A DNA stretch of 64,000 nucleotides from CAKZNE01 sp040222435 (lineage in GTDB: Bacteria; Bacteroidota; Bacteroidia; Flavobacteriales; Schleiferiaceae), in assembly GCA_965212245.1 (NCBI GenBank), contig OZ243107.1, forward strand, positions 1 to 64,000. Reading direction: 5' to 3'. A program made the translations under genes and the position numbers. Under the pieces are notes generated by a model. It saw only the letters and a list, made by a program, of their open reading frames with translations. It made no database searches and was not told the DNA's origin. Below are positions 27,773 to 37,005 of this stretch, piece by piece (the stretch's first letter is position 1; each line of letters begins with the position of its first letter).

Positions 27773-28317
27773 TCCGAATTATAAGTGGAAAACACCGTGG
27801 CAAACGCATTGCTGCGCCTAAAAACCTGCCTGTACGCCCAACTACGGATATGGCCAAAGAGTCTCTGTTCAATATTCTGAATAATCAACTTTATTTTGAT
27901 GAAACCAAGGCTTTGGACTTGTTTAGCGGAACGGGAAACATATCCTATGAACTGGCCAGCCGCGGCTGCACGGATATTATTGCCGTAGACAATTCCAAAT
28001 TGTGTATCCGCTTTATAGATAAAATGTCTGACGAATTAAAAACAGACGGTCTCTTCCCCGTATTGTCAGATGTATTCACCTTTATGGATCGGGATTTTAA
28101 TACCTACGACCTCATCTTTGCAGACCCGCCTTATGATTTTGAGCACTACGATAAGCTGGTGGATAAAATATTCCTAAAGAAAATGCTTCGTGAAGATGGT
28201 GTTCTGGTATTGGAGCACCAGACCCGGTCTGATCTCTCTGAGCTTCCTTATTTTCAATCTTCACGAAAATACGGTAATGTTCGCTTTAGCTTTTTTGGCC
28301 ATGAAGAAAACGAATAA
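27769..28317 (+). CDS. rsmD: 16S rRNA (guanine-N2)-methyltransferase RsmD
   Basis: Methylates G966 of 16S rRNA during 30S assembly. The SAM-binding motif DLFSGTGNIS (50-59) and catalytic DPPYDF (119-124) are intact, and the N-terminal RIISGKHRGKRI is typical. Length is 182 residues, as expected. Its 3' end overlaps the convergent rdgB gene by 32 bases. Confidence 0.95.
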   Translation: MIRIISGKHRGKRIAAPKNLPVRPTTDMAKESLFNILNNQLYFDETKALDLFSGTGNISYELASRGCTDIIAVDNSKLCIRFIDKMSDELKTDGLFPVLSDVFTFMDRDFNTYDLIFADPPYDFEHYDKLVDKIFLKKMLREDGVLVLEHQTRSDLSELPYFQSSRKYGNVRFSFFGHEENE

Positions 28318-28870
28318 AGCTGCGCACGGCTTTAGCACGGTGGCTGATCTCATTTTTTTCTGAAGAACTCATTTGAGCAAAGGTTTGCTGGTAGCCTTCC
28401 GGCTGAAATACCGGATCGTAGCCAAAGCCTTCTTCTCCTTTTTCAGTAGTTGTTATTCTTCCATTTACTATACCTTCAAAAAGGTGCTCCCCTGCATTTT
28501 CATCTATATAAGCTATTACGGTTCTGAACCGGGCTTCCCTATCCAGCTCATTTTTCAGGGCTGCCAGTAATTTATCTGTATTATCCTGAAAAGTAGCCTT
28601 CTCTCCGGCATAACGGGCGGAATAAACTCCCGGGGCGCCTCCCAGCGCTTTTACTTCCAGACCGGTATCATCAGCTATGCAAGGTTGTTTACTTTTAGTA
28701 TAGAGGTAACGGGCTTTGATTAGCGCGTTTTCTTCCAGGGTACTACCGGTTTCGGGAATATCTTCGTATAAACCCAATTCGCTGAGTGACTTTATAGTAT
28801 AACCTTCCGGTATTATTTTGCGCAGCTCAGCGGTTTTATGGGTATTGTGGGTAGCAAATATCAGGTTCAT
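28286..28870 (-). CDS. rdgB: Non-canonical purine NTP pyrophosphatase (RdgB/HAM1)
   Basis: Hydrolyses ITP, dITP and XTP to monophosphates, keeping hypoxanthine and xanthine out of nucleic acids. Characteristic motifs are FATHNTHKTAEL at the N-terminus, ADDTGLEVKALGGAPGVYSA (about 67-86), and the C-terminal MSSSEKNEISHRAKA. Length 194 residues is standard. The start codon overlaps the stop of the upstream membrane protein by one base (TAATG). Confidence 0.95.
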   Translation of the reverse strand: MNLIFATHNTHKTAELRKIIPEGYTIKSLSELGLYEDIPETGSTLEENALIKARYLYTKSKQPCIADDTGLEVKALGGAPGVYSARYAGEKATFQDNTDKLLAALKNELDREARFRTVIAYIDENAGEHLFEGIVNGRITTTEKGEEGFGYDPVFQPEGYQQTFAQMSSSEKNEISHRAKAVRSFIRFLHGQKS

Positions 28871-29559
28871 TACCTTTCTTTCAAATGTTTGATCTCTTTA
28901 TTCAGGGCCTTGCGCAAATTAGCAAGATAATTTTCATGCGACTCGGTGATTAAATACATTCCACGTTTATAGATCACATAGTTTGTGATAAGATTTAGGA
29001 ATTTGGAGTTTTTCACCACTTGATGACCAGGGTAATCCTTCACCGAAAAGCGAGGCTGATCTTGAATGGCCAAAGCCGGGAAATTATCTACTACATAGGG
29101 TATCATAGAGTTTAGAATGAATTGCCGGTCTATCGTATTCCACTCCTCCACATAACTCTTTACATCTGTATAGTAGCGCATAATACTAAGGTTAAGAGAA
29201 TCATTACTCAGCACCAGTTGCAGGTTACCGGATCTTAGTTCCTGGAAACCTATATCCACAATATTCATCATACTGTACGAGGTGAGATGATCCAAATACA
29301 GATTTAGAGAATCCAAGGGAGTATCTGATCTCACTTCCCTCATTTTTATGGCGTTTCCTTCAAAGATCTTAAGTACCATCTGGTGGCGCCATAGGTTTAG
29401 GGAATCCATCTGGAGATTAGAGTTGATAATACTAAGCACTTCAATTTCCCGCTCTTGTTTTTGCTCCTGATCCCTGAGGTCACTCATAAAAAGGGAGAAA
29501 CTCACCCCCAGTGTAACAATAATCAGTTCCGCAAAAAAATAACCCCAACTTCGTTTCAT
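28870..29559 (-). CDS. Membrane-anchored hypothetical protein, DUF6090-like
   Basis: A 229-residue protein with one N-terminal membrane helix (WGYFFAELIIVTLGVSFSLFMS) followed by a long helical, mostly soluble region. The opening resembles Bacteroidota proteins of the DUF6090 type, whose N-termini share a Gly-rich helix and an Asn/Asp-Glu turn; this is a tentative match. Function is unknown. It lies between rlmH (9 bases upstream) and rdgB (one-base overlap) and is probably cotranscribed with both. Confidence 0.6.
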   Translation of the reverse strand: MKRSWGYFFAELIIVTLGVSFSLFMSDLRDQEQKQEREIEVLSIINSNLQMDSLNLWRHQMVLKIFEGNAIKMREVRSDTPLDSLNLYLDHLTSYSMMNIVDIGFQELRSGNLQLVLSNDSLNLSIMRYYTDVKSYVEEWNTIDRQFILNSMIPYVVDNFPALAIQDQPRFSVKDYPGHQVVKNSKFLNLITNYVIYKRGMYLITESHENYLANLRKALNKEIKHLKER

Positions 29560-29568
29560 AGCTTAGTG

Positions 29569-30042
29569 TTATTGGTGGTGGTAAGGTTCATTTCGCAATA
29601 TGGTAAAAGCACGGTATAATTGTTCCGTAAAAATAGGTCGTATGATCTGATGCGAAAATGTCATTTTAGAGAGGCCTATCTTTTCATTTGCCCGCTCGTA
29701 TACCGAGGGATCAAAACCATAGGCTCCGCCAATGATAAACACCGTTTGCTTTAATCCCCTATTCATCAGGTTTTGCAAATGATCTGCAAAATCCATAGAG
29801 GAGCGCTGTTTACCGTTTTCATCCAGCAGGATCACATGATCCGATGTTTGAACTTCCTTAAGTATGAGCTCGGCTTCCTTATGTTTAATCTGATCTGCAG
29901 AAAGATTACGTGTTTTTTTAAGGTCTGGAATGGTTTTAATGGTAAATGAGAGGTAATGATTAATCCGATTGTAATAATCTTGCACCAGTTTTTGAATACA
30001 GGTATCTCTGGTTTTTCCGGTTTCGATCAAAAGTATCTTCAC
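29569..30042 (-). CDS. rlmH: 23S rRNA pseudouridine-1915 N3-methyltransferase
   Basis: SPOUT-class enzyme that methylates pseudouridine 1915 in helix 69 of 23S rRNA. The C-terminal knot motifs are clear: FIIGGAYGFDPSVYERANEK followed by LSKMTFSHQIIRPIFTEQLY, ending RNEPYHHQ. Length 157 residues is the family norm. The gene diverges from nadC. Confidence 0.95.
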   Translation of the reverse strand: MKILLIETGKTRDTCIQKLVQDYYNRINHYLSFTIKTIPDLKKTRNLSADQIKHKEAELILKEVQTSDHVILLDENGKQRSSMDFADHLQNLMNRGLKQTVFIIGGAYGFDPSVYERANEKIGLSKMTFSHQIIRPIFTEQLYRAFTILRNEPYHHQ

Positions 30043-30084
30043 AGCCGTTGAATCTTGGGGTAAAAGTTAAGTACTTTGCATTAT

Positions 30085-30933
30085 ATGTTTGAATTAAATA
30101 GGTATTTAAACGATTTTATAGAAAGGGCTATAGCAGAAGATGTTGGCCCGGGAGACCATAGCAGTAACTGTTCTATACCAGCAGATGCTTCCGGTAAAAT
30201 GCACCTTTTGGTGAAAGAAGACGGCATACTGGCCGGAATGGAAGTAGCCCAAAAAGTTTTTCATAAGATTGACCCTTCTTTAAGTTTACAGGTATCTATT
30301 AAGGATGGAACTTCCGTTAAGAAGGGAGATATTGCCTTTACTATTACCGGTGCTGAGCGCGCCTTGCTGCGTGGAGAACGCCTGGCTCTGAACCTCATGC
30401 AGCGCATGAGTGGCATTGCTACCAAAACGGCCAGTATGGTTAAGCTGGTGGAAGGCACAGGAGCGGTTATTCTGGATACCCGGAAAACCACACCTAACCT
30501 TCGTTACCTGGAAAAATGGGCCGTACGCTTGGGCGGTGGTCAAAATCACCGGATGGGACTGTATGATATGATTATGTTAAAGGATAACCATGTGGACTTT
30601 GCCGGAGGTATAAAACCGGCCATTGAAAAAGCACTTGCCTATTTGGCCGAAAATAACTTAACCATACCCATAGAAGTAGAAACCCGTAACCTTGATGAAT
30701 TAAATGAAGTACTTCAAACCGGAGGAGTAGACCGGGTAATGTTTGATAATTATTCCGTGGACCACACTTTTAAGGCCGTGGAAATGGTAAATGGTACCTT
30801 GGAGACAGAATCTTCAGGCGGTATAACAGAACAAACGATACGCGCGTACGCTAAAACCGGGGTTAACTTTATTTCAGTGGGTGCACTTACTCATTCAGTA
30901 AAAAGCATGGACTTAAGCCTGAAAGCTATATGA
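30085..30933 (+). CDS. nadC: Nicotinate-nucleotide pyrophosphorylase (quinolinate phosphoribosyltransferase)
   Basis: Converts quinolinate and PRPP to nicotinate mononucleotide in de novo NAD synthesis. Conserved stretches include ALNLMQRMSGIATKT, ILDTRKTTPNLRYLEKWAV, GGGQNHRMGLYDMIMLKDNH, and IEVETRNLDELNE, which supply phosphate and quinolinate contacts. An in-frame TTG at 30076 exists, but the ATG at 30085 is preferred; TACTTTG just upstream (30072-30078) is a promoter-like element that overlaps the TTG. The YihY gene starts 4 bases after the stop. Confidence 0.95.
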   Translation: MFELNRYLNDFIERAIAEDVGPGDHSSNCSIPADASGKMHLLVKEDGILAGMEVAQKVFHKIDPSLSLQVSIKDGTSVKKGDIAFTITGAERALLRGERLALNLMQRMSGIATKTASMVKLVEGTGAVILDTRKTTPNLRYLEKWAVRLGGGQNHRMGLYDMIMLKDNHVDFAGGIKPAIEKALAYLAENNLTIPIEVETRNLDELNEVLQTGGVDRVMFDNYSVDHTFKAVEMVNGTLETESSGGITEQTIRAYAKTGVNFISVGALTHSVKSMDLSLKAI

Positions 30934-30937
30934 CCGC

Positions 30938-31879
30938 ATGCTGAAGCGCGTATTGGATATATGGCATGTTTTGGAGGAACGCTCCAGGCATATTCAGTTA
31001 CCTCTTTTTGAAGGCTTAAGCCTTTATGATGTGGCTACTTTTTTCTTTAAGGGTATTGCCAGGGGCCGCATTACTAACCGGGCAGCAAGCATTTCGTACA
31101 GTTTTTTCCTAGCTCTTTTTCCAGGTATAATATTTCTTTTTTCACTGATTGCCTTCTTCCCTATTCAAGGCCTTGAAGAGGAGATATTTGAAATATTCCG
31201 AAGGGTTTTGCCTCCGGATACCTATGAAGCCACCCGCAGTACCATTGAGGATATTCTCAAAAACCGAAGACCGGATTTGTTATCCTTTGGTTTTTTCTTT
31301 GCGCTGATTTTTGCCACCAACGGCATTAATTCGTTGATCTCTAATTTTAACGACACCATTCATCAACTGGAAAGCAGGGGATTCTGGCGCCAGCAACTGG
31401 TGGCCCTGAGCCTTACGGCCATACTCTCCATAATGTTTATTTTGGTAGTTACATTACTGATCTTCAGTTCATCGGTCCTTAACTCTTTACTTTTATTCCT
31501 GCATCTCGATGTTATTTCCCCCTTTATCATTGATTCCACCCGCTTTATTATTCTTGCCTTTCTGATATTGGTGGTCATAGCATTTCTTTACAACTTCGGG
31601 CCATCCAAAAACCGGGAATGGCGCTTTATATCCCCAGGTGCCATACTTGCCACAGCTTTGATTATTCTAAGTTCAGTAGGGTTTAGTTATTACGTCAGCA
31701 ACTTTTCGCAATACAATAAACTCTATGGTTCTATTGGAACGTTAATTGTAATATTATTGTGGATTTATATTAATGCCCTCGTTCTGATCATTGGTTTTGA
31801 GTTAAATGCCAGCATTGCTTTTGCCAAAACCTCAACCCAAAAAGAAAAACCTGAAATTGATAATCATTTTAATCAGTAA
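30938..31879 (+). CDS. YihY/BrkB-family inner-membrane protein
   Basis: Integral membrane protein of 313 residues with about six helices. The family hallmark ITNRAASISYSFFLALFPGI (about residues 44-63) and the later FGPSKNREWRFISPGAILAT are both present. Early reports linked the family to RNase BN, but that assignment was withdrawn; a transporter or envelope role is possible. It follows nadC by 4 bases and precedes the DUF2147 gene by 3, suggesting one operon. Confidence 0.88.
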   Translation: MLKRVLDIWHVLEERSRHIQLPLFEGLSLYDVATFFFKGIARGRITNRAASISYSFFLALFPGIIFLFSLIAFFPIQGLEEEIFEIFRRVLPPDTYEATRSTIEDILKNRRPDLLSFGFFFALIFATNGINSLISNFNDTIHQLESRGFWRQQLVALSLTAILSIMFILVVTLLIFSSSVLNSLLLFLHLDVISPFIIDSTRFIILAFLILVVIAFLYNFGPSKNREWRFISPGAILATALIILSSVGFSYYVSNFSQYNKLYGSIGTLIVILLWIYINALVLIIGFELNASIAFAKTSTQKEKPEIDNHFNQ

Positions 31880-31882
31880 GCT

Positions 31883-32323
31883 ATGAGAACACTGTTTTTT
31901 GCCGCCTTTATAACCATACTGACTTTTACGGCTCAGAGTCAATCCGGAGATGCTATTTTAGGGGTGTGGATGAATGAAAAGAAAGATAGTAAGATCGAGA
32001 TTTACAAAAAGGGAAATGAATATTTCGGGAAGATCATATGGTTGAAAAATGATCATAATGAAAATGGTTCGTCCCCAAAAACTGACTCTAAAAACCCTAA
32101 CGAAAAGCTTCGGAACAGACCGATTACAGGCATAAATATTTTGACAGAATTAGAATGGGATGCCGATGAAAACGAATGGAATGAAGGAGAAATATATGAT
32201 CCACGTAGTGGAAGTACCTACTCCATGTTTGCACGCCTGGAGGATCAAAACACCCTCTTTTTGAAAGGCTATATAGGAATTTCCCTTATCGGCAGGAGCA
32301 CTATCTGGACGAGGGTAAAATAA
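31883..32323 (+). CDS. DUF2147 secreted protein
   Basis: Small exported protein of 146 residues: a signal peptide (TLFFAAFITILTFTAQSQ) followed by one DUF2147 domain with GVWMNEKKDSKIEIYKKGNE, FGKIIWL, the central LTELEWDADENEWNEGEIYD and LKGYIGISLIGRSTIWTR. The fold is lipocalin-like by family; the ligand is unknown. It ends the nadC-YihY-DUF2147 unit. Confidence 0.85.
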   Translation: MRTLFFAAFITILTFTAQSQSGDAILGVWMNEKKDSKIEIYKKGNEYFGKIIWLKNDHNENGSSPKTDSKNPNEKLRNRPITGINILTELEWDADENEWNEGEIYDPRSGSTYSMFARLEDQNTLFLKGYIGISLIGRSTIWTRVK

Positions 32324-32353
32324 ATAATTTGTGTACAACCAACTCAGTGGTGG

Positions 32354-33247
32354 TTAAAAGCCAAGGTATTCTCTGTCTCCTTCCAGTTTATATAATTTTG
32401 CAATTTCAAGGATACGGGACTTAAGTTTATCTGTAAGTTCCCGCTTTCCTCTTCCCTGCTTACCTTTATTGAAATTGACGCCCCCATTGGTCATTATTTC
32501 ATTAATAACTTGCTCCGCACCGCCTTCAAGAGGCTTATTGAAAAAAGCCATGGAAAGGTCCTGAAGTCCCTTAAGCTGATCAGGAATAAATAAATCATAC
32601 TTAAGAAAATGCACATTGAAACGATCCTGGACTCTACGCCACGATGAGTAAAAATTCATATACTCCTGAGCATAGATTTCTATGGTAATGCGCAATTGCT
32701 CTTCCGGGTCAGATTCTAAAAAATGATCAAGCCCTGCATCAGACAAAAGGTTATTAGAGGATTTATCCTTTACCAACATATCTCTTCTGGACACTAGGGT
32801 GTCGGCCAGATTTCTATAGCTAACCAGCACCCGGGGTTTTGTTTGATCAAGTAACTTTATAATTTTGGAAGTTGCAGTAGTATGGCAATGCGAAATAGTT
32901 AGATCATTAGAGTACATAGCGCCTATAAAGCGCGGTATATACAAACCTCCTCCGCCTTTGTTGAACCCTATCCAGTATTCTTTCCCATTAAACACTTTAG
33001 CAATGAGTTTAGATGTATACAAACTGGCACTCTTCTGTTGGGCACAAAAAAGAATGGTGTTATTACCTCTTTCCTGAATTTCAGCAGGTATGTAATCGAT
33101 AATACCCTCAATAGCTGCGGAAACAGCCCTCGGATCCCAGCCGTTAATATCAACCTCGTTCCAAACCCTTTTATTAGGAATCAAAAACTTATCTACAATA
33201 GGCGGTATCAGTCCGGCCTTTCTTATTTTTTTAGTAATCTTCTTCAT
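32354..33247 (-). CDS. Putative sulfotransferase (PAPS-dependent-like)
   Basis: 297-residue protein with a diverged sulfotransferase outline. The 5'-phosphosulfate loop corresponds to AQQKSASLYTSKL (69-81), and the 3'-phosphate region to RVLVSYRNLADTLVSRRDML (about 139-158), with conserved Arg and Ser spacing. The loop lacks the usual Gly (KSAS rather than KSGT), so activity is uncertain. It lies downstream of the type B adhesin gene in the same direction as the pse operon, with a 146-base gap. A role in sulfating surface glycan or lipid is possible. Confidence 0.6.
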   Translation of the reverse strand: MKKITKKIRKAGLIPPIVDKFLIPNKRVWNEVDINGWDPRAVSAAIEGIIDYIPAEIQERGNNTILFCAQQKSASLYTSKLIAKVFNGKEYWIGFNKGGGGLYIPRFIGAMYSNDLTISHCHTTATSKIIKLLDQTKPRVLVSYRNLADTLVSRRDMLVKDKSSNNLLSDAGLDHFLESDPEEQLRITIEIYAQEYMNFYSSWRRVQDRFNVHFLKYDLFIPDQLKGLQDLSMAFFNKPLEGGAEQVINEIMTNGGVNFNKGKQGRGKRELTDKLKSRILEIAKLYKLEGDREYLGF

Positions 33248-33393
33248 TTAAAAATAATCCTGATGCAAGTTAAGGGTCTCAAATATACCCCGGATATAAT
33301 ACTGGTAAAAGATAGTATGAGATTAATAGGCCTTGAATATCCGAAGTAAGCGCTAGGGGGTAAACCATTATAGTCTCACCAGGTAGAATCCGA

Positions 33394-35949
33394 CTATCGA
33401 ATTAAGGTTACTGTACCGTATTTTTCCTGACCATCACCATACAATAAAATATAGAAGTAGACACCCTGCGTACACTCCCGGCCTTCATAATAACCATCCC
33501 AAAAAACCTCAAAAGGCTTGTCAGTCTCAAAAATGCGTGTGCCCCATCGGTTAAATACCTGCATTTGATCATAGCCGCAGCTTTTTCCTGAAATCTCAAA
33601 TAATTCGTTAACTCCATCCTGGTTAGGTGTGAAAATATTAGGAATAAACACCTCTCTGTATGCCTGGTTAATCTCTATATCAACTGAATCATAATAGGAG
33701 ACCCCGCAAACGGTATCGATTACCTCCAGTACAACCGGGTAATTACCCGGAAGCTCATATTGAACCGAATGAGAAGGGCCCTGCTCAACAGTTCCATTAC
33801 CAAAATCCCAGCGATAATCTAAGCCTTCCTTTTCGTGAAGCATATAGAAGGTATACTTGCCATCATAGCAATCCGGTATTTCATAAATTATCCGGGGCTC
33901 ATCATCAAGCCCCTGCCCAATCTTGATTTCTATAGTATCATTTAAAATACAACCTGTAAGCGGATCTTCTGCCTCCACCCACACTATTTGTGAAGTGTCA
34001 GCTATATAGGTATTACTACTAATTGTTCCATTCCAAATTACATTATTCAAACCGGAACCCAATGTAAGTGTTATGGCACTGCAGTAGGTCGTGTCTGAAG
34101 GCAGCAAATTTCCCCGGGGTGCAGCCTTTACTGTAATTTGGACACTATCCTTTACAGTACATCCACCAGCATTTATTTCCAATACATACCATTCTGTTGA
34201 TATGGGCAATAGCTTTAGTGAAGAAGCGGATGATGATGATACTCCCCCACTCCATTGGTACTGGTAATTTCCCTGACCATTAACGGTGGGTGTTATAGTG
34301 ATGGAATCTCCCTTACAAATAGTTTGGTTTGGCGGCATAATAAGATCTGGAGTTCCCTCTATCCTAATATTGACAGTATCACGAATCGTACAACCCGTAA
34401 CCGGATCGTCCAGACTCACCCATACTAGCTGTGTACTATCTGCAAGATAGGTAGGGCTAAAAAAATTGCCATTCCAAACTACATTTTGGTAACTGCTTAG
34501 GTCAAATTGAATGGGGTTGCAGGATGTTGTATCGGCAGGTAGTGCAGGGCCTTGATTTGAAATAACCTCTACTTCCAATGTGTCAAAAATGGAGCATAAA
34601 CCTTTTGAGACTTCCAATATATATATCGAAGTGCTATCCGGAGAAACAGTGATGGTATCAGTAGTTGCATTACTTGCACCATACCATTGAAACTGATAAT
34701 TATTTCCATTTAAATCAGCCGAAATCATTAAAGAGTCTCCTTTACAGATAGTTAGCTTCTCAAGCGGGAAAATTGGATTTGGCCATAAAAATTTGGCCCG
34801 GTCTACATATTTATTGTTTAGTCCTGATCTGCTTTCCTTGCCTCCGAGGTGAATAGCATTATTTAGAAAACCGCAAGCTAATCCTGAGGCATTTGGGTTA
34901 TTAATTACAGCTAGATATGGCCTCCCCTGATCGTTATGCGTGTTTAATGAAAGATAAATCCTGTCATCAGGACCTAACTCCATCAAACCAATATCGGGAC
35001 TTGTAGAACCTACTAATGTTTCAGAAGCTAAAATTGCTGGAAGCGAACCGGCATTGAGATCAAACTGATACAGTTTTCCGTTGTAATGATCTGTACAATA
35101 AAGTTTACTATCATCACCAGAAAACTCTAAGGAGTAAGCAGAACCAAATACCGGTGAATTGATAAGCATAGGGTTAGTAATAATCCCTGTTTGGAGATTA
35201 AAGTCAAAGAGCTCATAATTGGCAACATCCATTACACCCACTGCTAACTTTTCACCGCTACGTGAGAATTTCATACACCCGACAGAATTGAGGATTCCGC
35301 TACTACCTCCTCCTGAATGAACCATCCCTGCAGAACTGACTACTACAGTACCTATCCCAGTTGGTGTTATAAGATTTGCAAAAAATTTATTAGACTGCCA
35401 CTCATGGGAAACAATCCAATAATTCCCATCACATCTTTTTACAGCACACAGCTTCTCGGTCATGTTGGAGTGAAGCAACACATTTTTCGACACAACAGCT
35501 CCATTACCATTATCCATTGTCATATCTACTGTTGAATATCTCAGACCGTCTGGTCCGCCTATATTATCTAAAGTAAAAATATAATACATATCAGGGTTGC
35601 CTGGAAATGGTATTATAAGACACCCCTGTGTAGTAGAGAAGTGTCCCATAAGATTATATCCGTTTGACATGATAGAATGATTTTTATTCCATACTCTTTC
35701 TCCATTTGAATAGAACAGCAGGTTGCCGTTTGCATCGCTTATTGCAGAACCGGATTCGTAGCTTTGAAGCTGCCCATTGGTTAATATACCGGGAGGGTTC
35801 GTATTAAAGTTCAAACCGGCATTATTTCCAAAATACCAATAATGATCATATTGAGAGTAAACCGGATAAACGCATAACAAAACACCTAGAGGTAGAAATA
35901 TTTGTTTCAGATACCTTTGGTTCAAATTTAAGATCGATTTTAAATGCAT
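33394..35949 (-). CDS. Secreted propeller/Ig-repeat protein with type B T9SS sorting domain
   Basis: 851 residues. After a signal peptide (LPLGVLLCVYPVYSQ) there is a beta-propeller-like N-terminal half (about 33-375; DHYWYFGNNAGLNFN onward). Then two copies of a ~150-residue Ig-like unit occur, each with TICKGDS ... QYQW or QFQW ... and a second half of DTT(S/Y)C ... VVWNG/VIWNG ... TYLADS or TYIADT, ending DP(V/L)TGC. A PKD domain (YRWDFGNGTVEQGPSHS) precedes the gliding-motility-associated C-terminal domain (FIPNIFTPNQDGVNELFEIS to the end). The type B domain sends it through T9SS. The gap to pseI is 15 bases, so it is probably cotranscribed with the pse genes. Confidence 0.88.
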   Translation of the reverse strand: MHLKSILNLNQRYLKQIFLPLGVLLCVYPVYSQYDHYWYFGNNAGLNFNTNPPGILTNGQLQSYESGSAISDANGNLLFYSNGERVWNKNHSIMSNGYNLMGHFSTTQGCLIIPFPGNPDMYYIFTLDNIGGPDGLRYSTVDMTMDNGNGAVVSKNVLLHSNMTEKLCAVKRCDGNYWIVSHEWQSNKFFANLITPTGIGTVVVSSAGMVHSGGGSSGILNSVGCMKFSRSGEKLAVGVMDVANYELFDFNLQTGIITNPMLINSPVFGSAYSLEFSGDDSKLYCTDHYNGKLYQFDLNAGSLPAILASETLVGSTSPDIGLMELGPDDRIYLSLNTHNDQGRPYLAVINNPNASGLACGFLNNAIHLGGKESRSGLNNKYVDRAKFLWPNPIFPLEKLTICKGDSLMISADLNGNNYQFQWYGASNATTDTITVSPDSTSIYILEVSKGLCSIFDTLEVEVISNQGPALPADTTSCNPIQFDLSSYQNVVWNGNFFSPTYLADSTQLVWVSLDDPVTGCTIRDTVNIRIEGTPDLIMPPNQTICKGDSITITPTVNGQGNYQYQWSGGVSSSSASSLKLLPISTEWYVLEINAGGCTVKDSVQITVKAAPRGNLLPSDTTYCSAITLTLGSGLNNVIWNGTISSNTYIADTSQIVWVEAEDPLTGCILNDTIEIKIGQGLDDEPRIIYEIPDCYDGKYTFYMLHEKEGLDYRWDFGNGTVEQGPSHSVQYELPGNYPVVLEVIDTVCGVSYYDSVDIEINQAYREVFIPNIFTPNQDGVNELFEISGKSCGYDQMQVFNRWGTRIFETDKPFEVFWDGYYEGRECTQGVYFYILLYGDGQEKYGTVTLIR

Positions 35950-35964
35950 AAATCCGATGTGAAT

Positions 35965-37005
35965 TTAATTGTTCTCAAGATGGTCCCACTGAAGGGGAGT
36001 GCCTTTATCCAAATTAGTTACTGCCTTTTTTCCAATCACAAGGCTGTAGTATTTCGGGTGTAAACCAAAGCCCGGCCTAATAGACCGTACGTTTTTATTT
36101 GTGAGGGTTTCTCCTTCTTTAATATCTTCCACAACAAACAATGATCGTGAGAATTGCCTGTTTTCCTTTACTTTCTCATGTAACTCATAAGAAGGCTCTC
36201 CAAGTGCTTTCTCAACATCTCTAACACAGTTTACCATTTCCCGAAATTCATCTGGATCTAATGAAAATTTAACATCAGGTCCACCGAGATCTTTTGAAAG
36301 TATAAAGTGCTTTTCAATAACTCTGGCTCCTAACGAGACAGCTACCGTAGGTGCAATTATTCCTAAAGTGTGATCAGACAATCCTACTTCCACATCGAAT
36401 TTAAGCTTCATATTTGGAATAGTACTTAAATTGGCTAGCTCAAGAGGTGCAGGGTAAGCTGAAGTACACTTTAGTAAAACAATGTTCTTGTTACCGGCTT
36501 TTAAACAGGTTTTTACGGCAAGTTCTATATCTTCCTTCGTTGCAATGCCCGTACTAATAATTATCGGTTTCCCCTTAGAAGCCGCATATTCAATCAAAGG
36601 AATATCCTGAATTTCAAAAGAGGCAATTTTATAAGCGGGAACCTCCAGGCCTTCAAGAAAATCTACAGCTGTCTTATCAAAAGGTGAGGAAAAGCAAATT
36701 AAACCCTGTCCACGAGCTTCTTCAAAGAGCTCAGCATGCCATTCCCATGGGGTATAAGCTTCTTGATAAAGTTCGTATAGATTTCGTCCACTCCATAGGT
36801 TATCACCCTTAATTTTAAAATAGTCATTATCACAATTAATAGTAATAGTATCAGGAGTAAAAGTTTGAAATTTTATTGCATCGGCTCCCGCCTTCTTTGC
36901 GGCCCTAATTGTTTTTTTTGCTACTTCTTTGTTGCCCACATGATTTGCCGATAGCTCAGCAATTATCATACAGGATTTATTGATATCAAACCCATCTATT
37001 TCCAT
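35965..37005 (-). CDS. pseI: Pseudaminic acid synthase
   Basis: Condenses 6-deoxy-2,4-diacetamido-altrose with phosphoenolpyruvate to give pseudaminic acid. An NeuB-type TIM barrel (IIAELSANHVGNKEVAKKT, GADAIKFQTFTPDTI, GLSDHTLGI) is followed by a C-terminal antifreeze-like SAF domain (RSLFVVEDIKEGETLTNKNV). ELSANH is characteristic of the Pse branch, and neighbours confirm it. Length 346 residues fits. It overlaps pseH by 10 bases, consistent with a tightly coupled operon. Legionaminic or sialic acid synthases are the alternatives, but PseB, PseC and PseG beside it decide for pseudaminic acid. Confidence 0.93.
   Translation of the reverse strand: MEIDGFDINKSCMIIAELSANHVGNKEVAKKTIRAAKKAGADAIKFQTFTPDTITINCDNDYFKIKGDNLWSGRNLYELYQEAYTPWEWHAELFEEARGQGLICFSSPFDKTAVDFLEGLEVPAYKIASFEIQDIPLIEYAASKGKPIIISTGIATKEDIELAVKTCLKAGNKNIVLLKCTSAYPAPLELANLSTIPNMKLKFDVEVGLSDHTLGIIAPTVAVSLGARVIEKHFILSKDLGGPDVKFSLDPDEFREMVNCVRDVEKALGEPSYELHEKVKENRQFSRSLFVVEDIKEGETLTNKNVRSIRPGFGLHPKYYSLVIGKKAVTNLDKGTPLQWDHLENN

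Noticed and set aside
32324..32353. Possible terminator between the DUF2147 gene and the minus-strand sulfotransferase-like gene
   Set aside because: Only a 5-base-pair stem without a proper U-tract could be drawn.
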